A stretch of 38,631 bases of DNA from Phycisphaerales bacterium (GCA_020850415.1 JADZER010000058.1:1-38631); one strand, 5' to 3'; numbered from the stretch's first letter, positions 10,001 through 18,033 are shown. Numbers and translations: made by a program. Notes: generated by a model not told the origin, from the letters alone.

Positions 10001-12223
10001 CGCCGCATCTTCCGGATTACGGAGAATCCGTCCTACGGGGCTGTGCCGAATCTGGGCGAAGAAGAAGGCCGCCTGCGGGATTGGATCAACCAACAGCTCA
10101 AGGACCCGAACGGACCAGACCCGGCATGGATCGTGCCCTTCGACCCGGCGACCGGCGCGGTCGATGTCCCCGACGAGAACAACCTCGACCTCCGCAATGT
10201 CGACGACCTCCAGAGCGGCACCAAGGACAGCCGGCGCGTGGTCAAGCTCTGGCGGGTCGAGCGCCCCGAACTCGACGGCAACGGCGGCATGCTGATCGAC
10301 ACGATGGACGAGTCCACCCAGAATGTGCAGGCCAACGACACGATCGTCGATCGTCTCCGCGACCCGACACCCGCCGGCAACAGCGATGCCGACGCGATCC
10401 CGACGCTGGACCGACGGCTCTGGGACCCGCAGTTCGACGCCCCCGGCTCGCAGGCAAACCAGGGCGGCGCGGTCAACAACGCGGAGCGAGGCCCGGAGCC
10501 CCCCGCCCCCGGGTCGGCAGACAAGCAGAACAAGGGCCTCACCATCACGAGGTACGGCGCCGTGCTGCGCAACGGCGACACCAGGTCGGGGTTGGGGACC
10601 ACCCCTCCCCAGGGCGGCCTCCCCGCCTACTGCATCGAGCTCAAGCACCCGCTCGATTCGGGCGGCGCGCCGCTCGCCAACGCGAACGACACGCTCGACG
10701 ACGGAAGCAGCCGGAACCTGCAGAAGAGCGACTTCACCGGTGTGGTCGGCGACGACACGCTGGACGACCTGCTCGACGACCAGTCCGGCGCCGGAACCGG
10801 CGAACCGCTCGTCCCGGGCATCTTCCTGCCGCCCGACGAGAAGTACGACCCACACCCCAACTACCCGCTGATGACCGTCAAGGAGATCCAGCCCAACCTC
10901 GCGTCGGTGCCCTTCGCGGGCGGGACTGTCAACGGCGACTACTACCCGCCACGAGATGTCGAGCCGCACCTCAACAACCTCGAGTTCCGCGATGACACGA
11001 ACGGCAACGGCCAGCCAGAGGACACAGAGCCCTTCATCATGCGCGTCGCCGACCTCCTCCTCCCCCTCGGCATCGGGCCCCACCAGATCCCCGATATCGC
11101 ATTCAACGGCGGCGACCAGGATGTCGAGTGGACCACCCTCTCCGAGGCCCTCGCCGCAGCCCTCTACTTCGAGAACGACCCCGCCGCCTCCAACGCCTAC
11201 GCCAACGCCTTCGTCCCACCCGTCGCATCCACCGACCCCGACCGCGTCCTCCTCGACCGCGGCATGCTCCGCTACGACTGGTTCGTGCCCTTCGTGGACT
11301 CCAACGAAGACGGCCTGTTCACCGCCGGCGAACCCACCTGGGGCCTCGGCGTCCCCCTGGCCGCGACCCTCTTCGACAAGGTCTCCATCCTGGAGGAGAA
11401 GTTCGCCTCCCTCGTCGCCCCGACCCACGGCGTCATGAACATCAACACCGCCTCCCGCGAGACGCTCCGCTCCCTCCCCGCCCTCTCGCCGCCACAGAAC
11501 ACCAACGCCGCCGACACCTCGGGCAACTGGTGGTGGACCGACGGAACCCACGACTGGCGCTCGGACATCGCCACCATGCTCGCGGCCTACCGCGACCGCA
11601 CCTACCTCTACCCGCGCGATGTCACCGGCTTAGAGTCCCCCGACCCGATCGACTTCCGCAGCTGGTGGGATATCGCCGCCGGAACCCGCATCGACCCCTT
11701 CGGATTCGCCCCCCCCGGCGACAACCCCGGCGACAACGCCCGCTGGGGCACCACCGGCGTCGCCGGCATCCGCGAGCAGCCCGGCATCCGCTCGCTCGGC
11801 GAGATCACCTTCCTCCGCGACTGGGGGTACCCGACCGACCCGAACACCGGCTACCTCTACCCCCACGACATCGACCGCCTCGGCTACGACACCGACAACA
11901 TCCAGGCCGACGGCGTCGACTCCCTCGCCTACGACTTCGACGGCGACAACAACAAGACCGACGACGACGAGATCATCGACGACTACGACGAGCGGCTCGC
12001 CCTCGCCAGCGCCGTCATGTCCTCCGCCTCCGTCCGCTCCGACATCTTCGCCGTCTGGTTCGTCGTCCACGGCTACCAGGAGTCCGATGTCAAGGGCCTT
12101 GCCCCCCAGGACCCCATGGTCCCCAGCCTCGCCCGACGCTTCGTCATGGTCGTCGACCGCTCCAATGTCACCAAGCCCGGCGACAAGCCCCGGATCGTCC
12201 TCTTCAAGGAGGTCCCGCTCTAA
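7082..12223 (+). CDS. Giant GspK-like minor pseudopilin (1713 residues)
   Basis: I chose the ATG at 7082 because a GGAG lies 6 nt upstream (7072-7075); an in-frame TTG at 7070 is an alternative. The N-terminus has a basic leader and a GspK-type signal lacking Glu5: RRG/SFLILVVGTLALLSVITVIYVS. GspK caps the pseudopilus, and its helical insert usually holds one INTA-type motif. Here there are two: GRVNVNTATDSS at about residue 373 and GVMNINTASRETLRSLPAL at about 1450. Several Asp-rich loops resemble EF-hand or dockerin calcium loops: DADGDGILDARW (about 322), DTNGNGQPEDTE (about 1305), DSNEDGLFTAGE (about 1407) and DFDGDNNKTDDDE (about 1620). Normal GspK is about 330 residues, so this is roughly five times larger. 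The middle 1000 residues are not recognised. It is the last gene of the operon and is followed by an intrinsic terminator. Confidence 0.78.
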   Translation: MLRRLLRTDRKTTRARVLARLAGVPAGLRQTRRGSFLILVVGTLALLSVITVIYVSIGRSDRQTSAAVLKFDQRRDAPATIRDYLAGVIADDMFDHVYLGERDENNDPIYRREAFDYPSAANAPPIVYTGAEYNFNGGPAELITVGGIDVSGPDPFDFKPTGNGTGADPWLASPEPVLLDFEYDSTYSTEPTAYFLERLDWMNLSNFAPDGSFVNLYNLRGETKNGVSTGNFDATPWEMRGRNLDSKSPEAQLTLFADSPENDGARDGDLDYGGDPDDSFEADAVPAQFGSRQRWLVWPAIEPRSNRGIRPEDPEYLLYQYADADGDGILDARWIELVEDRDPTDGLATYFLEPDDRFRYFIAVRAIDLSGRVNVNTATDSSLAPAFEDPFGLTPSAIDIRRLLDGEDFFTDQRTLWNGSSGYGLGYQWSVQPNHPKAPDPNDPSNYEDYYTDLAGGSVFHSYRAGEKAYDALRMVLDTGIMPGEGFAGLDFLADGSYDGPGSPAEREFALASGGTILNPHWATYWKLNGQPFAPTDYYTVFAGYGPDGAGLAAGGNLTSGIGRPFGDDSLFELLIYNGVNDDQTRSPLETVLGGRGDPGEFSPSILAERFSPLRDNRRTADVERLRGGWTAKSYEFYDEAKAALYTDIRQRLTTVTIARPITAEPLPADTNNPDRPLQTDLELTNADAKKPIESLFATASTLFSFYADALAPYSRHQTGPLGDHWDPSDSHFDEYRTLYYGYSGPHLAIRTAAHLAANMRDAYDGGSEMTKRTVLLNGGATFRDSSNLYPGDPGSRQPEYPWQLLDLDEGVVAGSTRLYRSTSPAGMPDAINVFGVEAQPFLVAAASYVMFTDAPEIENGDDDTREIIRNGQSFYLFEPSVNGEIPSTGKADNPDFLFAVLAFQLHNPFDEPVSLSGGGDIAGAPIGMHYLQYGDQYFKLTDVSNGVESEITLPPHSSKTVYALSQHPKAIARRIFRITENPSYGAVPNLGEEEGRLRDWINQQLKDPNGPDPAWIVPFDPATGAVDVPDENNLDLRNVDDLQSGTKDSRRVVKLWRVERPELDGNGGMLIDTMDESTQNVQANDTIVDRLRDPTPAGNSDADAIPTLDRRLWDPQFDAPGSQANQGGAVNNAERGPEPPAPGSADKQNKGLTITRYGAVLRNGDTRSGLGTTPPQGGLPAYCIELKHPLDSGGAPLANANDTLDDGSSRNLQKSDFTGVVGDDTLDDLLDDQSGAGTGEPLVPGIFLPPDEKYDPHPNYPLMTVKEIQPNLASVPFAGGTVNGDYYPPRDVEPHLNNLEFRDDTNGNGQPEDTEPFIMRVADLLLPLGIGPHQIPDIAFNGGDQDVEWTTLSEALAAALYFENDPAASNAYANAFVPPVASTDPDRVLLDRGMLRYDWFVPFVDSNEDGLFTAGEPTWGLGVPLAATLFDKVSILEEKFASLVAPTHGVMNINTASRETLRSLPALSPPQNTNAADTSGNWWWTDGTHDWRSDIATMLAAYRDRTYLYPRDVTGLESPDPIDFRSWWDIAAGTRIDPFGFAPPGDNPGDNARWGTTGVAGIREQPGIRSLGEITFLRDWGYPTDPNTGYLYPHDIDRLGYDTDNIQADGVDSLAYDFDGDNNKTDDDEIIDDYDERLALASAVMSSASVRSDIFAVWFVVHGYQESDVKGLAPQDPMVPSLARRFVMVVDRSNVTKPGDKPRIVLFKEVPL

Positions 12224-12315
12224 GCCCGGCCCGACGCCCGCCCTACGAGCGCGCCCGTCGCGCCCGCCCGTCGAGCCTCAAACTCCACGCGGATACGCCC
12301 CGCTGGAGGAGATCG

Positions 12316-12353
12316 CCGGCCCGGCCCGAAACGGCCGGGCCGGTGGTTCTTTT
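12316..12353 (+). terminator. Rho-independent terminator after the secretion operon
   Basis: A perfect 11-bp GC stem (12316-12326 with 12333-12343) encloses the six-base loop CGAAAC and is followed by TGGTTCTTTT. It lies 93 nt after the GspK-like stop codon and separates the operon from the palindrome array and tRNA-Pro. Confidence 0.8.
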
Positions 12354-12403
12354 GCAGCGCCCCCCCCGCCCGGGCTACACTCCCCCCGCCCCCGAAAGGT
12401 GGC

Positions 12404-12574
12404 CCGGTTCTCCGAACCGGAGAGATGGTGGCCCGGTTCTCCGAACCGGACAAAGGTGGCCCGGCTCTCCGAACCGGACAAAGGTGGCCCGGCTCTCCGA
12501 ACCGGACGACAGCTAGTCCGGTTCCTCGAACCGGACGACAGGTAGACGACAGGCAAACCGGTTCCCCGAACCGG
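12404..12574. repeat. Array of six 17-bp palindromes upstream of tRNA-Pro
   Basis: Six copies of CCGGTTC-N3-GAACCGG lie at 12404-12420, 12433-12449, 12461-12477, 12489-12505, 12518-12534 and 12558-12574. Copies 3 and 4 have CCGGCTC in the left arm. Start-to-start spacing is 29, 28, 28, 29 and 40 nt. The linkers of copies 1-4 share a GGTGGC core, and copies 4-6 are followed by ACGACAG- or ACAGG-like tracts. The last copy ends one base before the tRNA-Pro gene. Each unit can form a 7-bp hairpin in either strand. No T-tract follows, so these are not ordinary terminators. The function is unknown; operator sites, a processing or stalling element, or expansion of a short palindrome are all possible. 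Confidence 0.9.
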
Positions 12575-12575
12575 A

Positions 12576-12649
12576 CAGGGCGTAGCTCAGTTTGGTAGAG
12601 CACCTGCTTTGGGAGCAGGATGTCGCAGGTTCAAATCCTGTCGCCCTGA
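12576..12649 (+). tRNA. tRNA-Pro (anticodon UGG)
   Basis: The 74-nt cloverleaf has a 7-bp acceptor stem CAGGGCG/CGCCCTG with discriminator A. The D-arm is GCTCAGTTTGGTAGAGC. The anticodon stem CCTGC/GCAGG has loop TTTGGGA, with the anticodon TGG at 12610-12612. The T-arm is GCAGG-TTCAAAT-CCTGT. CCA is not encoded. The palindrome array ends one base before its 5' end. Confidence 0.96.
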
Positions 12650-12689
12650 TTCGCAGCCATCCCCGCCCGGGGACCCGGGGGATCTCGCC

Positions 12690-12962
12690 ATGTGGCAGCC
12701 GAACGAGACCTACTGGGGCGTCCTCATCGCCGCCAACATCCCCGTCTACCTCGGCATCGGCAAGGTCCTGTTCGACGACTGGCACGGCGTCCTCGAGAGC
12801 GTCCGCTACTACTTCACCCCCGACTTCTTCTCCGCCCTCCGCGGCGAGTGGGGCGCCGACACCATCGCCGAGTTCAAGCTCGTCGGCTTCCTCGTGCTCT
12901 CCGGCCTGGCCGTCGTCGGCGAGCACTTCGCCATGGCCAAGCTCGGCTGGGTCGGCGGGTAG
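12690..12962 (+). CDS. Small membrane protein of unknown function
   Basis: This 90-residue protein starts at the ATG at 12690 (MWQPNETYWGVL). The frame is open further upstream into tRNA-Pro, but coding there is not credible, and a GGGGGA lies just before this ATG. Two hydrophobic segments are visible, at about residues 11-30 (VLIAANIPVYLGIGKVLF) and 66-85 (FKLVGFLVLSGLAVVGEHF). They are separated by an acidic/aromatic region (DDWHGVLESVRYYFTPDFF). This suggests a two-helix inner-membrane protein. I do not recognise the family. It ends 9 nt before the convergent pyruvate-kinase-like gene. Codon use matches the neighbours, so I regard it as a real gene. Confidence 0.7.
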   Translation: MWQPNETYWGVLIAANIPVYLGIGKVLFDDWHGVLESVRYYFTPDFFSALRGEWGADTIAEFKLVGFLVLSGLAVVGEHFAMAKLGWVGG

Positions 12963-12971
12963 CGCTCCGCC

Positions 12972-14906
12972 TCAGGCCGGCGCGGTCTCCCCCGCCTCCC
13001 ACTCAAACCCCTCCGCCACTCGCAGCGGGCGCAGCATCGCACGCTTCTTCCGCTGGTGGCTCGCCATCCGCTGCAGGATGTTGTCAAGCGTCCGCACCGC
13101 CTCCACGATGTACGGCCCCTTGTTCAGCATCGCGCACTCCGCGCGCTCCGCCATCGCCGCGTCCGTCACCTCCGCACGGCTCGGAAGCCCCGTCTTCGCC
13201 ATGCTCTCCAGCACCTGCGTCGCCCAGATCGTCGGCACATGCGCCGCCTCGCACATCCACAGGATCTCCTCCTGCACCTCCGCCAGACGCTCGAACCCGC
13301 ACTCGATCGCCAGGTCCCCCCGCGCGATCATCACCCCCACCGGCGGCGTGCGCAGCGCCTCCAGCAGCAGCGCCGGCAGATTCTCGAACGCCCGGCGCGT
13401 CTCGATCTTCAGCACCACCCCCACCCGCCGCCCCGGCTGCAACCGCCCAAGCTCCGCCCCGAGCTCCCGCACATCCTCCACCCGGTTCACAAACGACAGC
13501 CCCACCATGTCCGCGTGCTGGGCCACAAACCGCAGGATCCGCCGGTCAACCTCCGTGATCGCCGCCACCCGCAGCGGGCTGTCCGGGAAGTTGATCCCCT
13601 TGTCCCCGCGCAGCTTCGACCCCCCCGCGCGCGAGTGCGTCACCCGCACCAGCACCGCCCCCGCCTCCACCGCCTCCGCCACGCCCCCCAGCTTCCCGTC
13701 GTCGAACCACACCCGGTCGCCCACCCGTACATCCGCCAACGCCTCCGGCAGCGTGCAGGTCACCGCCGGCGCGCCCTGCCATAGCCCACCCTCCGGCAGC
13801 GCCCGATCCAGCATGTCGCACAACGCCACTCGCCCCCCCTCGAACACCGTCACCGTCCCCTCCGCCCGCGGCGTCCACCGCACCGACGCCCGCAGCAGCT
13901 CCCCCGTCTCCGTGTGCGCCGCTACCACCGTCCCCGGCGACACATACCCCGTCGTCCACCCCTCCGCCAGCCAGCCGCCCGTCTCCAGCCGCGACCGGAC
14001 CCGCAGCGTCCGCCGACGCGCCCGGGTGTCCCGAAGACGGATCGCCGAGTCCGGACGCAGGTGATCCAGGAAGTAGGGGGGCAGCCCGATCGCCACATCC
14101 ACGCCCCGCGGCACTACCGGCGGGTCGCTCCCGTCCACCGGCACCAACGCCACCCGAGCCGGCGAAACCACACGACCGAACTCGTCCCGCGAAGGACGCC
14201 AACGCAGCACCGCCGGCCCCGGCGGCAGCGGGCCGGTCCGCACCTTCGGACCCGGGATGTCGCACAGGATCTTGATCGTCCGACCCGTCGCCTCCGCCGC
14301 CCCCCGCGTGTGACGCACCATCGCGTGCCACGCGCTCTCGTCGTCGTGGGCGCAGTTGATCCGCACCGCCTCCATCCCCGCCTCGACAAGCCCCCGCAGC
14401 AGCGCGGGCCCGCGAAGGGGGTCGGCGGCCTCCGGCGGCATCGTCACCAGGATCCGCGTCTCCCGCCCCGATGTCGCCACCGGACCAAGCAACTGCTCGG
14501 TGTGCTGCGCCAACATCGTCGTCCCCGCCTGGAAGCTCAGCCCGCGCGTCGAGCACCGCGCCGGGTACCGGCCCGTGTCCGCGTGAACGCCCGGGTACGA
14601 CTCCCGGATCACCTGCAGCAGCGACTCGGCCGTGCCGCGCGTCGTCTCCAGCGTCGCCCGGACATGCGGCTCGCACCGCCCCAGCGAGCTGAGGCCGAAC
14701 TTGGCCAGCTCCACCTGCAGCTCGCGGACATCAAACCGCCGCAGCGCCAGGTAGTGCACCAGGTTCACCGCGCTCGCCCGAACCTCCGGCGGGATCGTCG
14801 CCAGCAGCAGCCCCCGCTGACGCTCCGCCGCGTCCAGACCCTCGCAAACCTCCGCGAGCCGGCGCACCACCACCGCCAATCTGTCGGGATGCTGCGCAGT
14901 ATCCAT
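12972..14906 (-). CDS. Atypical pyruvate kinase-family protein with N-terminal extension, no C-terminal domain
   Basis: The 644-residue protein matches the pyruvate kinase barrel, which makes ATP and pyruvate from phosphoenolpyruvate and ADP. Visible family elements are EAGMEAVRINCAHDD (for the usual N-F-S-H segment), CDIPGPKVRTG, SKLRGDKGINFPD, VGLSFVN, LKIET with the catalytic Lys (about residue 500), MIARGDLAIE with the metal-binding Asp (about 531) and ATQVLESM. Differences from classical enzymes are clear. An N-terminal helical region of about 145 residues contains SAVNLVHYLALRR and GLSSLGRCE. The domain between the barrel halves is enlarged (about 215-430). The segment after the barrel Thr reads AECAMLNKGPYI instead of the usual LSGETA-like motif. 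The C-terminal allosteric domain is missing. The start ATG lies just after the AT-rich AAGATAGGCTAAT. Activity is plausible, but regulation by fructose 1,6-bisphosphate is not expected. Confidence 0.82.
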   Translation of the reverse strand: MDTAQHPDRLAVVVRRLAEVCEGLDAAERQRGLLLATIPPEVRASAVNLVHYLALRRFDVRELQVELAKFGLSSLGRCEPHVRATLETTRGTAESLLQVIRESYPGVHADTGRYPARCSTRGLSFQAGTTMLAQHTEQLLGPVATSGRETRILVTMPPEAADPLRGPALLRGLVEAGMEAVRINCAHDDESAWHAMVRHTRGAAEATGRTIKILCDIPGPKVRTGPLPPGPAVLRWRPSRDEFGRVVSPARVALVPVDGSDPPVVPRGVDVAIGLPPYFLDHLRPDSAIRLRDTRARRRTLRVRSRLETGGWLAEGWTTGYVSPGTVVAAHTETGELLRASVRWTPRAEGTVTVFEGGRVALCDMLDRALPEGGLWQGAPAVTCTLPEALADVRVGDRVWFDDGKLGGVAEAVEAGAVLVRVTHSRAGGSKLRGDKGINFPDSPLRVAAITEVDRRILRFVAQHADMVGLSFVNRVEDVRELGAELGRLQPGRRVGVVLKIETRRAFENLPALLLEALRTPPVGVMIARGDLAIECGFERLAEVQEEILWMCEAAHVPTIWATQVLESMAKTGLPSRAEVTDAAMAERAECAMLNKGPYIVEAVRTLDNILQRMASHQRKKRAMLRPLRVAEGFEWEAGETAPA

Positions 14907-15140
14907 AACCCATTAGCCTATCTTGAATAGACGGGCTGGACTACCCGCGGCCCGTCAAGGTTCAGCCGCCCCGCCCGTTCCCCCGAACCGACAACGGGCC
15001 CTCACCCGCCCCGTCGCATCATCGGCCAATCACCGCAGGCAGATGGTGTCCAGGCCCCCAGGGCCCGGCGCGCCGAGCCCCGACGCGCCGCGGCGCGGCA
15101 TCCGCGCCCCGCCGTCGGGGGCGAGCCAAGTCCGGGAAAG
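14907..15140. other. Gene-free spacer upstream of the pyruvate kinase-like gene
   Basis: I see no credible coding frame here. The end next to the pyruvate-kinase-like start is AT-rich (minus strand TTCAAGATAGGCTAAT, about 14914-14929) and is a reasonable place for its promoter, although no good -35 is visible. The rest is GC-rich, with a short inverted repeat around 15107-15124 (CGCCCC arms) downstream of tRNA-Ser(CGA) that could help end its transcript. Confidence 0.4.
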
Positions 15141-15228
15141 CGGAGAGGGGGGGATTCGAACCCCCGGTGACACAAAGTGCCACACCGGTTTTCGAAACCG
15201 GCCCATTCGACCACTCTGGCACCTCTCC
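15141..15228 (-). tRNA. tRNA-Ser (anticodon CGA)
   Basis: The 88-nt class II tRNA reads on the minus strand with acceptor stem GGAGAGG/CCTCTCC and discriminator G. The anticodon stem CCGGT/ACCGG has loop TTCGAAA, giving anticodon CGA for UCG codons. A long variable arm typical of serine tRNAs (TGTGGCACTTTGTGTCA) is present. The T-loop is TTCGAAT. CCA is not encoded. Confidence 0.95.
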
Positions 15229-15348
15229 GGGCGCCTGCAATGGTTGGCCCACCGGGCCCCCCGGTCAAATGCGGACCGTTCCGCGCACGAGCCCCGACGC
15301 CCCGGGAAGGGCAGGGCCGCCGACCGCCCCGACCCCACCCCGCGCGTG

Positions 15349-18033
15349 TCAGCCCAGCACAAGCTCCGCGGCGAGCCTGCCGCTCTGCTTGATGCTGCGG
15401 AACTGGAAGCCGACTGACCGGAGCATGTCCACGATCCGACCGTTCTCCGAGTCCATCTCCGCCGTCAGGCGCCGGATCTTCATCAGGCGCGCGACAGTCA
15501 GGCACCGCTCGATCAGGAACCTCCCCAGGCCCTTGCCCTGCCACGGGTCGGCCACCAAGATGGCAAACTCGGCTTCGTCGAGGCCCGCCCCGCCGACCAT
15601 GCGCGCGACGCCGGCGAGCCGACGCTCGGCCCCGAACCCGACCTCCGCCACGATCGCCATCTCCCGGTCGTAGTCGATGAAGCAGAACCGCGAGGCCAGC
15701 CCGTGGCTCATCGGGTCCACGATCGCGCCGAACCTGAAGTGCATCGACTGCTCCGAGCACGCCGCGACCATCTCGTGCCACAACGGCTCGTCCTCCGGCC
15801 GGATGGGCCGCAGCAGCGCGCCCGTCCCATCCTGCAGCGTGACCGCCATCCCCAGCCCCACCGGGTACGGACGGATCGCCAGGTGCTCGTAGGTCCCCGG
15901 CTCGCCGTCCCCCGGGACCGGTTCGATCCGGATCCTCGCGTCCAGCGCGATGACCCGCTCGGGCGTCGCGAGCAGCGGGTTGATATCCAGCTCCGCGATC
16001 TCCGGATGGTCCGCGAGCAGGTACGACAGCCGCACGATCGCGCCCACCAACGCGTCCAGATTCACCGCCGGCGAGTCGCGGTAGCCCCGGAGCAGAGGCC
16101 AGCACCGCAGGTTCTCCAGCATCCGCCGCACCAGCCGCTCGTCGAGGGGCGGGAGCTCGACCGTCCGGTCCGCCAGCACCTCCGCGAGGGTCCCGCCGGC
16201 GCCCACGAGCATCACCGCGCCGAACACCGGGTCCCGCTTCGCCCCGATGATCAGCTCGACACCCGCCGCGGTGTCCACCATCGGCTGCACCGTCACGCCC
16301 GCGATCCGCGCCTCCGGACGCGCACGCACCGCACGCCCGATGATGTCGGCGTACGCCTCGCGCACCGCCTGCCCGTCCTTCAGGCCCAGCTTCACGCCGC
16401 CGACATCCTGCTTGTGCGTGATGTCGGGCGAATGCAGCTTGAGCACCACCGGGTACCCCATCTTCTCCGCGGCCCCGATCGCCTCCGCCGCCGACGACGC
16501 CGGCACCGCCTCCGTCACCTCGAACCCGTACCGCGCCAGCACGCTCTTGGCGTCCTTCTCCGTCAGCATCCCCTGCCCGGATACTCCCGGCTCGATCGCC
16601 CGCAGACGCTCCTCGAGGTTGTTGCCGAGCTCCAGCGGGATGTCCCGCGGCGTGTCGTACAGGATCTCCAGATTCCTCGCGTACCCCACCAGGTGCATGA
16701 ACGCCTGCACCGCGCCGTCCGGCGTCCTGTAGGTCGGGATGTGCGCCTGCTCGAGCAACGCCGCCCCCTCACGCACGCTCGGCCCGCCCATCCACGACGC
16801 GAGCACCGGCTTGTGCGACTTGGCGGACGCCGCGATCAGGGCCCGCGCCACCTCCGTCGGCGCCGTCATCGACTGCGGGCTGAGCACCGCGAGCACCGCG
16901 TCCACACCCTCGTCCGCCAGCACCGCCTGGCACGCCTGCGTGTACCGATCCGGCCCCGCGTCGCCAAGAATGTCCACGGGGTTCCCGTGCGACCAGTCCG
17001 GCGGAAGACAACGGTTCAGCTCCGCCATCGTCGCCTCGCTGAGCGTCGCGAGGTTCCCGTCCCGGGCCAGAAGCGCGTCCGTCGCCACCACCCCGGGGCC
17101 CCCGGCGTTCGTCACGATCGCCAGGCGCCCCCCCGACGGCCGACGCCCGCGACGCAGAAGTGTCGCGCACTCGAACATGTCGCCGATCTCGTACACACGC
17201 TCGATCCCCGCGCGCCGGAACGCCGCGTCGTACACCGCGTCCTCACCCGCCATCGCCCCCGTGTGGCTGCTCGCCGCCTTCGCCGATTCCGTGAACCGGC
17301 CCGCCTTGTACGCGATGATCGGCTTGGTCCGCGCAAACGCCCTCGCCGCCGACAGAAAGCCCCGCGCCTCACGAAGAGACTCGATGTACAGGATGATCGA
17401 CTTCGTCTGCGGGTCCTGCGCCACATAGTCGATCAAGTCCCCGAAGGTCACATCCAGCAGGTTGCCCACCGACACGAAGTAGCTGAACCCAAGGCCGGAC
17501 TCCATCGCCATATCCAGCACCGCCGTGCACAACGCACCGGACTGCGAGATGAACGCGATCCCCCCCTCCTGCGGCATGCTCCGCGCGAACGACGCGTTGA
17601 TCCCCAACCCCGGCACCATCACCCCAAGACAGTTCGGACCGATCATCCGCATCCCGGGGTACCGGTGCAGCGCCTCCCGCAACTCCTCACGCAGGCCCGT
17701 CCCCCCGCCCGCCCCCTCCCCAAACCCCGACGAAAGCACCAGAATCCCCCGAACCCCGGCCTCACCCGCCTCGCGCACCAGCGCCGGCACAGTGCGCGCC
17801 GGTGTGCACACCACCGCCAGATCCGGCATGTGCGGCACGCTCCCGATGTCCCGGTACGCCAGCACCCCGCTCACCGCCTCGCGGTGCGGGTTGATCGGAT
17901 ACACGACGCCATCGAAGCCCGACCGCAGCAGGTTGTTGAACACCGCGTGCCCGACGCTGCCGACCCGCTGGCTGGCGCCAATCACCGCGATGCGACGAGG
18001 AGCGAGGATTCGGTCGAGATTCTGAATACCCAT
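15349..18033 (-). CDS. Acyl-CoA synthetase (NDP-forming) fused to GNAT acetyltransferase (Pat/AcdA-like)
   Basis: The 894-residue protein has the order CoA-binding Rossmann domain (about 8-130, RIAVIGAS), CoA-ligase domains (about 150-460), ATP-grasp domain (about 490-705, GYPVVLKLHSPDITHKQD and ELDINPLL), then a GNAT domain (about 735-890, with acetyl-CoA-binding QGKGLGR). This is the architecture of bacterial Pat/PatZ protein lysine acetyltransferases. It also resembles ADP-forming acetyl-CoA synthetases, which convert acetyl-CoA, ADP and phosphate to acetate and ATP. His257, in SSHTGAMAG, matches the phosphohistidine of active ADP-forming enzymes, so the synthetase part may be functional rather than only a sensor (inference). 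The start ATG at 18033 has GGGAGG upstream. A candidate promoter, GTGACA-N16-TAAGAT, lies at 18048-18075 but is very close to the start. Confidence 0.88.
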   Translation of the reverse strand: MGIQNLDRILAPRRIAVIGASQRVGSVGHAVFNNLLRSGFDGVVYPINPHREAVSGVLAYRDIGSVPHMPDLAVVCTPARTVPALVREAGEAGVRGILVLSSGFGEGAGGGTGLREELREALHRYPGMRMIGPNCLGVMVPGLGINASFARSMPQEGGIAFISQSGALCTAVLDMAMESGLGFSYFVSVGNLLDVTFGDLIDYVAQDPQTKSIILYIESLREARGFLSAARAFARTKPIIAYKAGRFTESAKAASSHTGAMAGEDAVYDAAFRRAGIERVYEIGDMFECATLLRRGRRPSGGRLAIVTNAGGPGVVATDALLARDGNLATLSEATMAELNRCLPPDWSHGNPVDILGDAGPDRYTQACQAVLADEGVDAVLAVLSPQSMTAPTEVARALIAASAKSHKPVLASWMGGPSVREGAALLEQAHIPTYRTPDGAVQAFMHLVGYARNLEILYDTPRDIPLELGNNLEERLRAIEPGVSGQGMLTEKDAKSVLARYGFEVTEAVPASSAAEAIGAAEKMGYPVVLKLHSPDITHKQDVGGVKLGLKDGQAVREAYADIIGRAVRARPEARIAGVTVQPMVDTAAGVELIIGAKRDPVFGAVMLVGAGGTLAEVLADRTVELPPLDERLVRRMLENLRCWPLLRGYRDSPAVNLDALVGAIVRLSYLLADHPEIAELDINPLLATPERVIALDARIRIEPVPGDGEPGTYEHLAIRPYPVGLGMAVTLQDGTGALLRPIRPEDEPLWHEMVAACSEQSMHFRFGAIVDPMSHGLASRFCFIDYDREMAIVAEVGFGAERRLAGVARMVGGAGLDEAEFAILVADPWQGKGLGRFLIERCLTVARLMKIRRLTAEMDSENGRIVDMLRSVGFQFRSIKQSGRLAAELVLG

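Noticed and set aside
8225..11551. 1108-residue open frame on the minus strand inside the GspK-like gene
   Set aside because: It is the antisense shadow of a gene with strong third-position GC bias; it is rich in Val, Gly, Asp and Glu with no recognisable motif.
12404..12574. CRISPR array
   Set aside because: The repeats are only 17 bp, perfectly palindromic and spaced 28-40 bp with GC-rich linkers that themselves are similar to each other. No cas genes are nearby.
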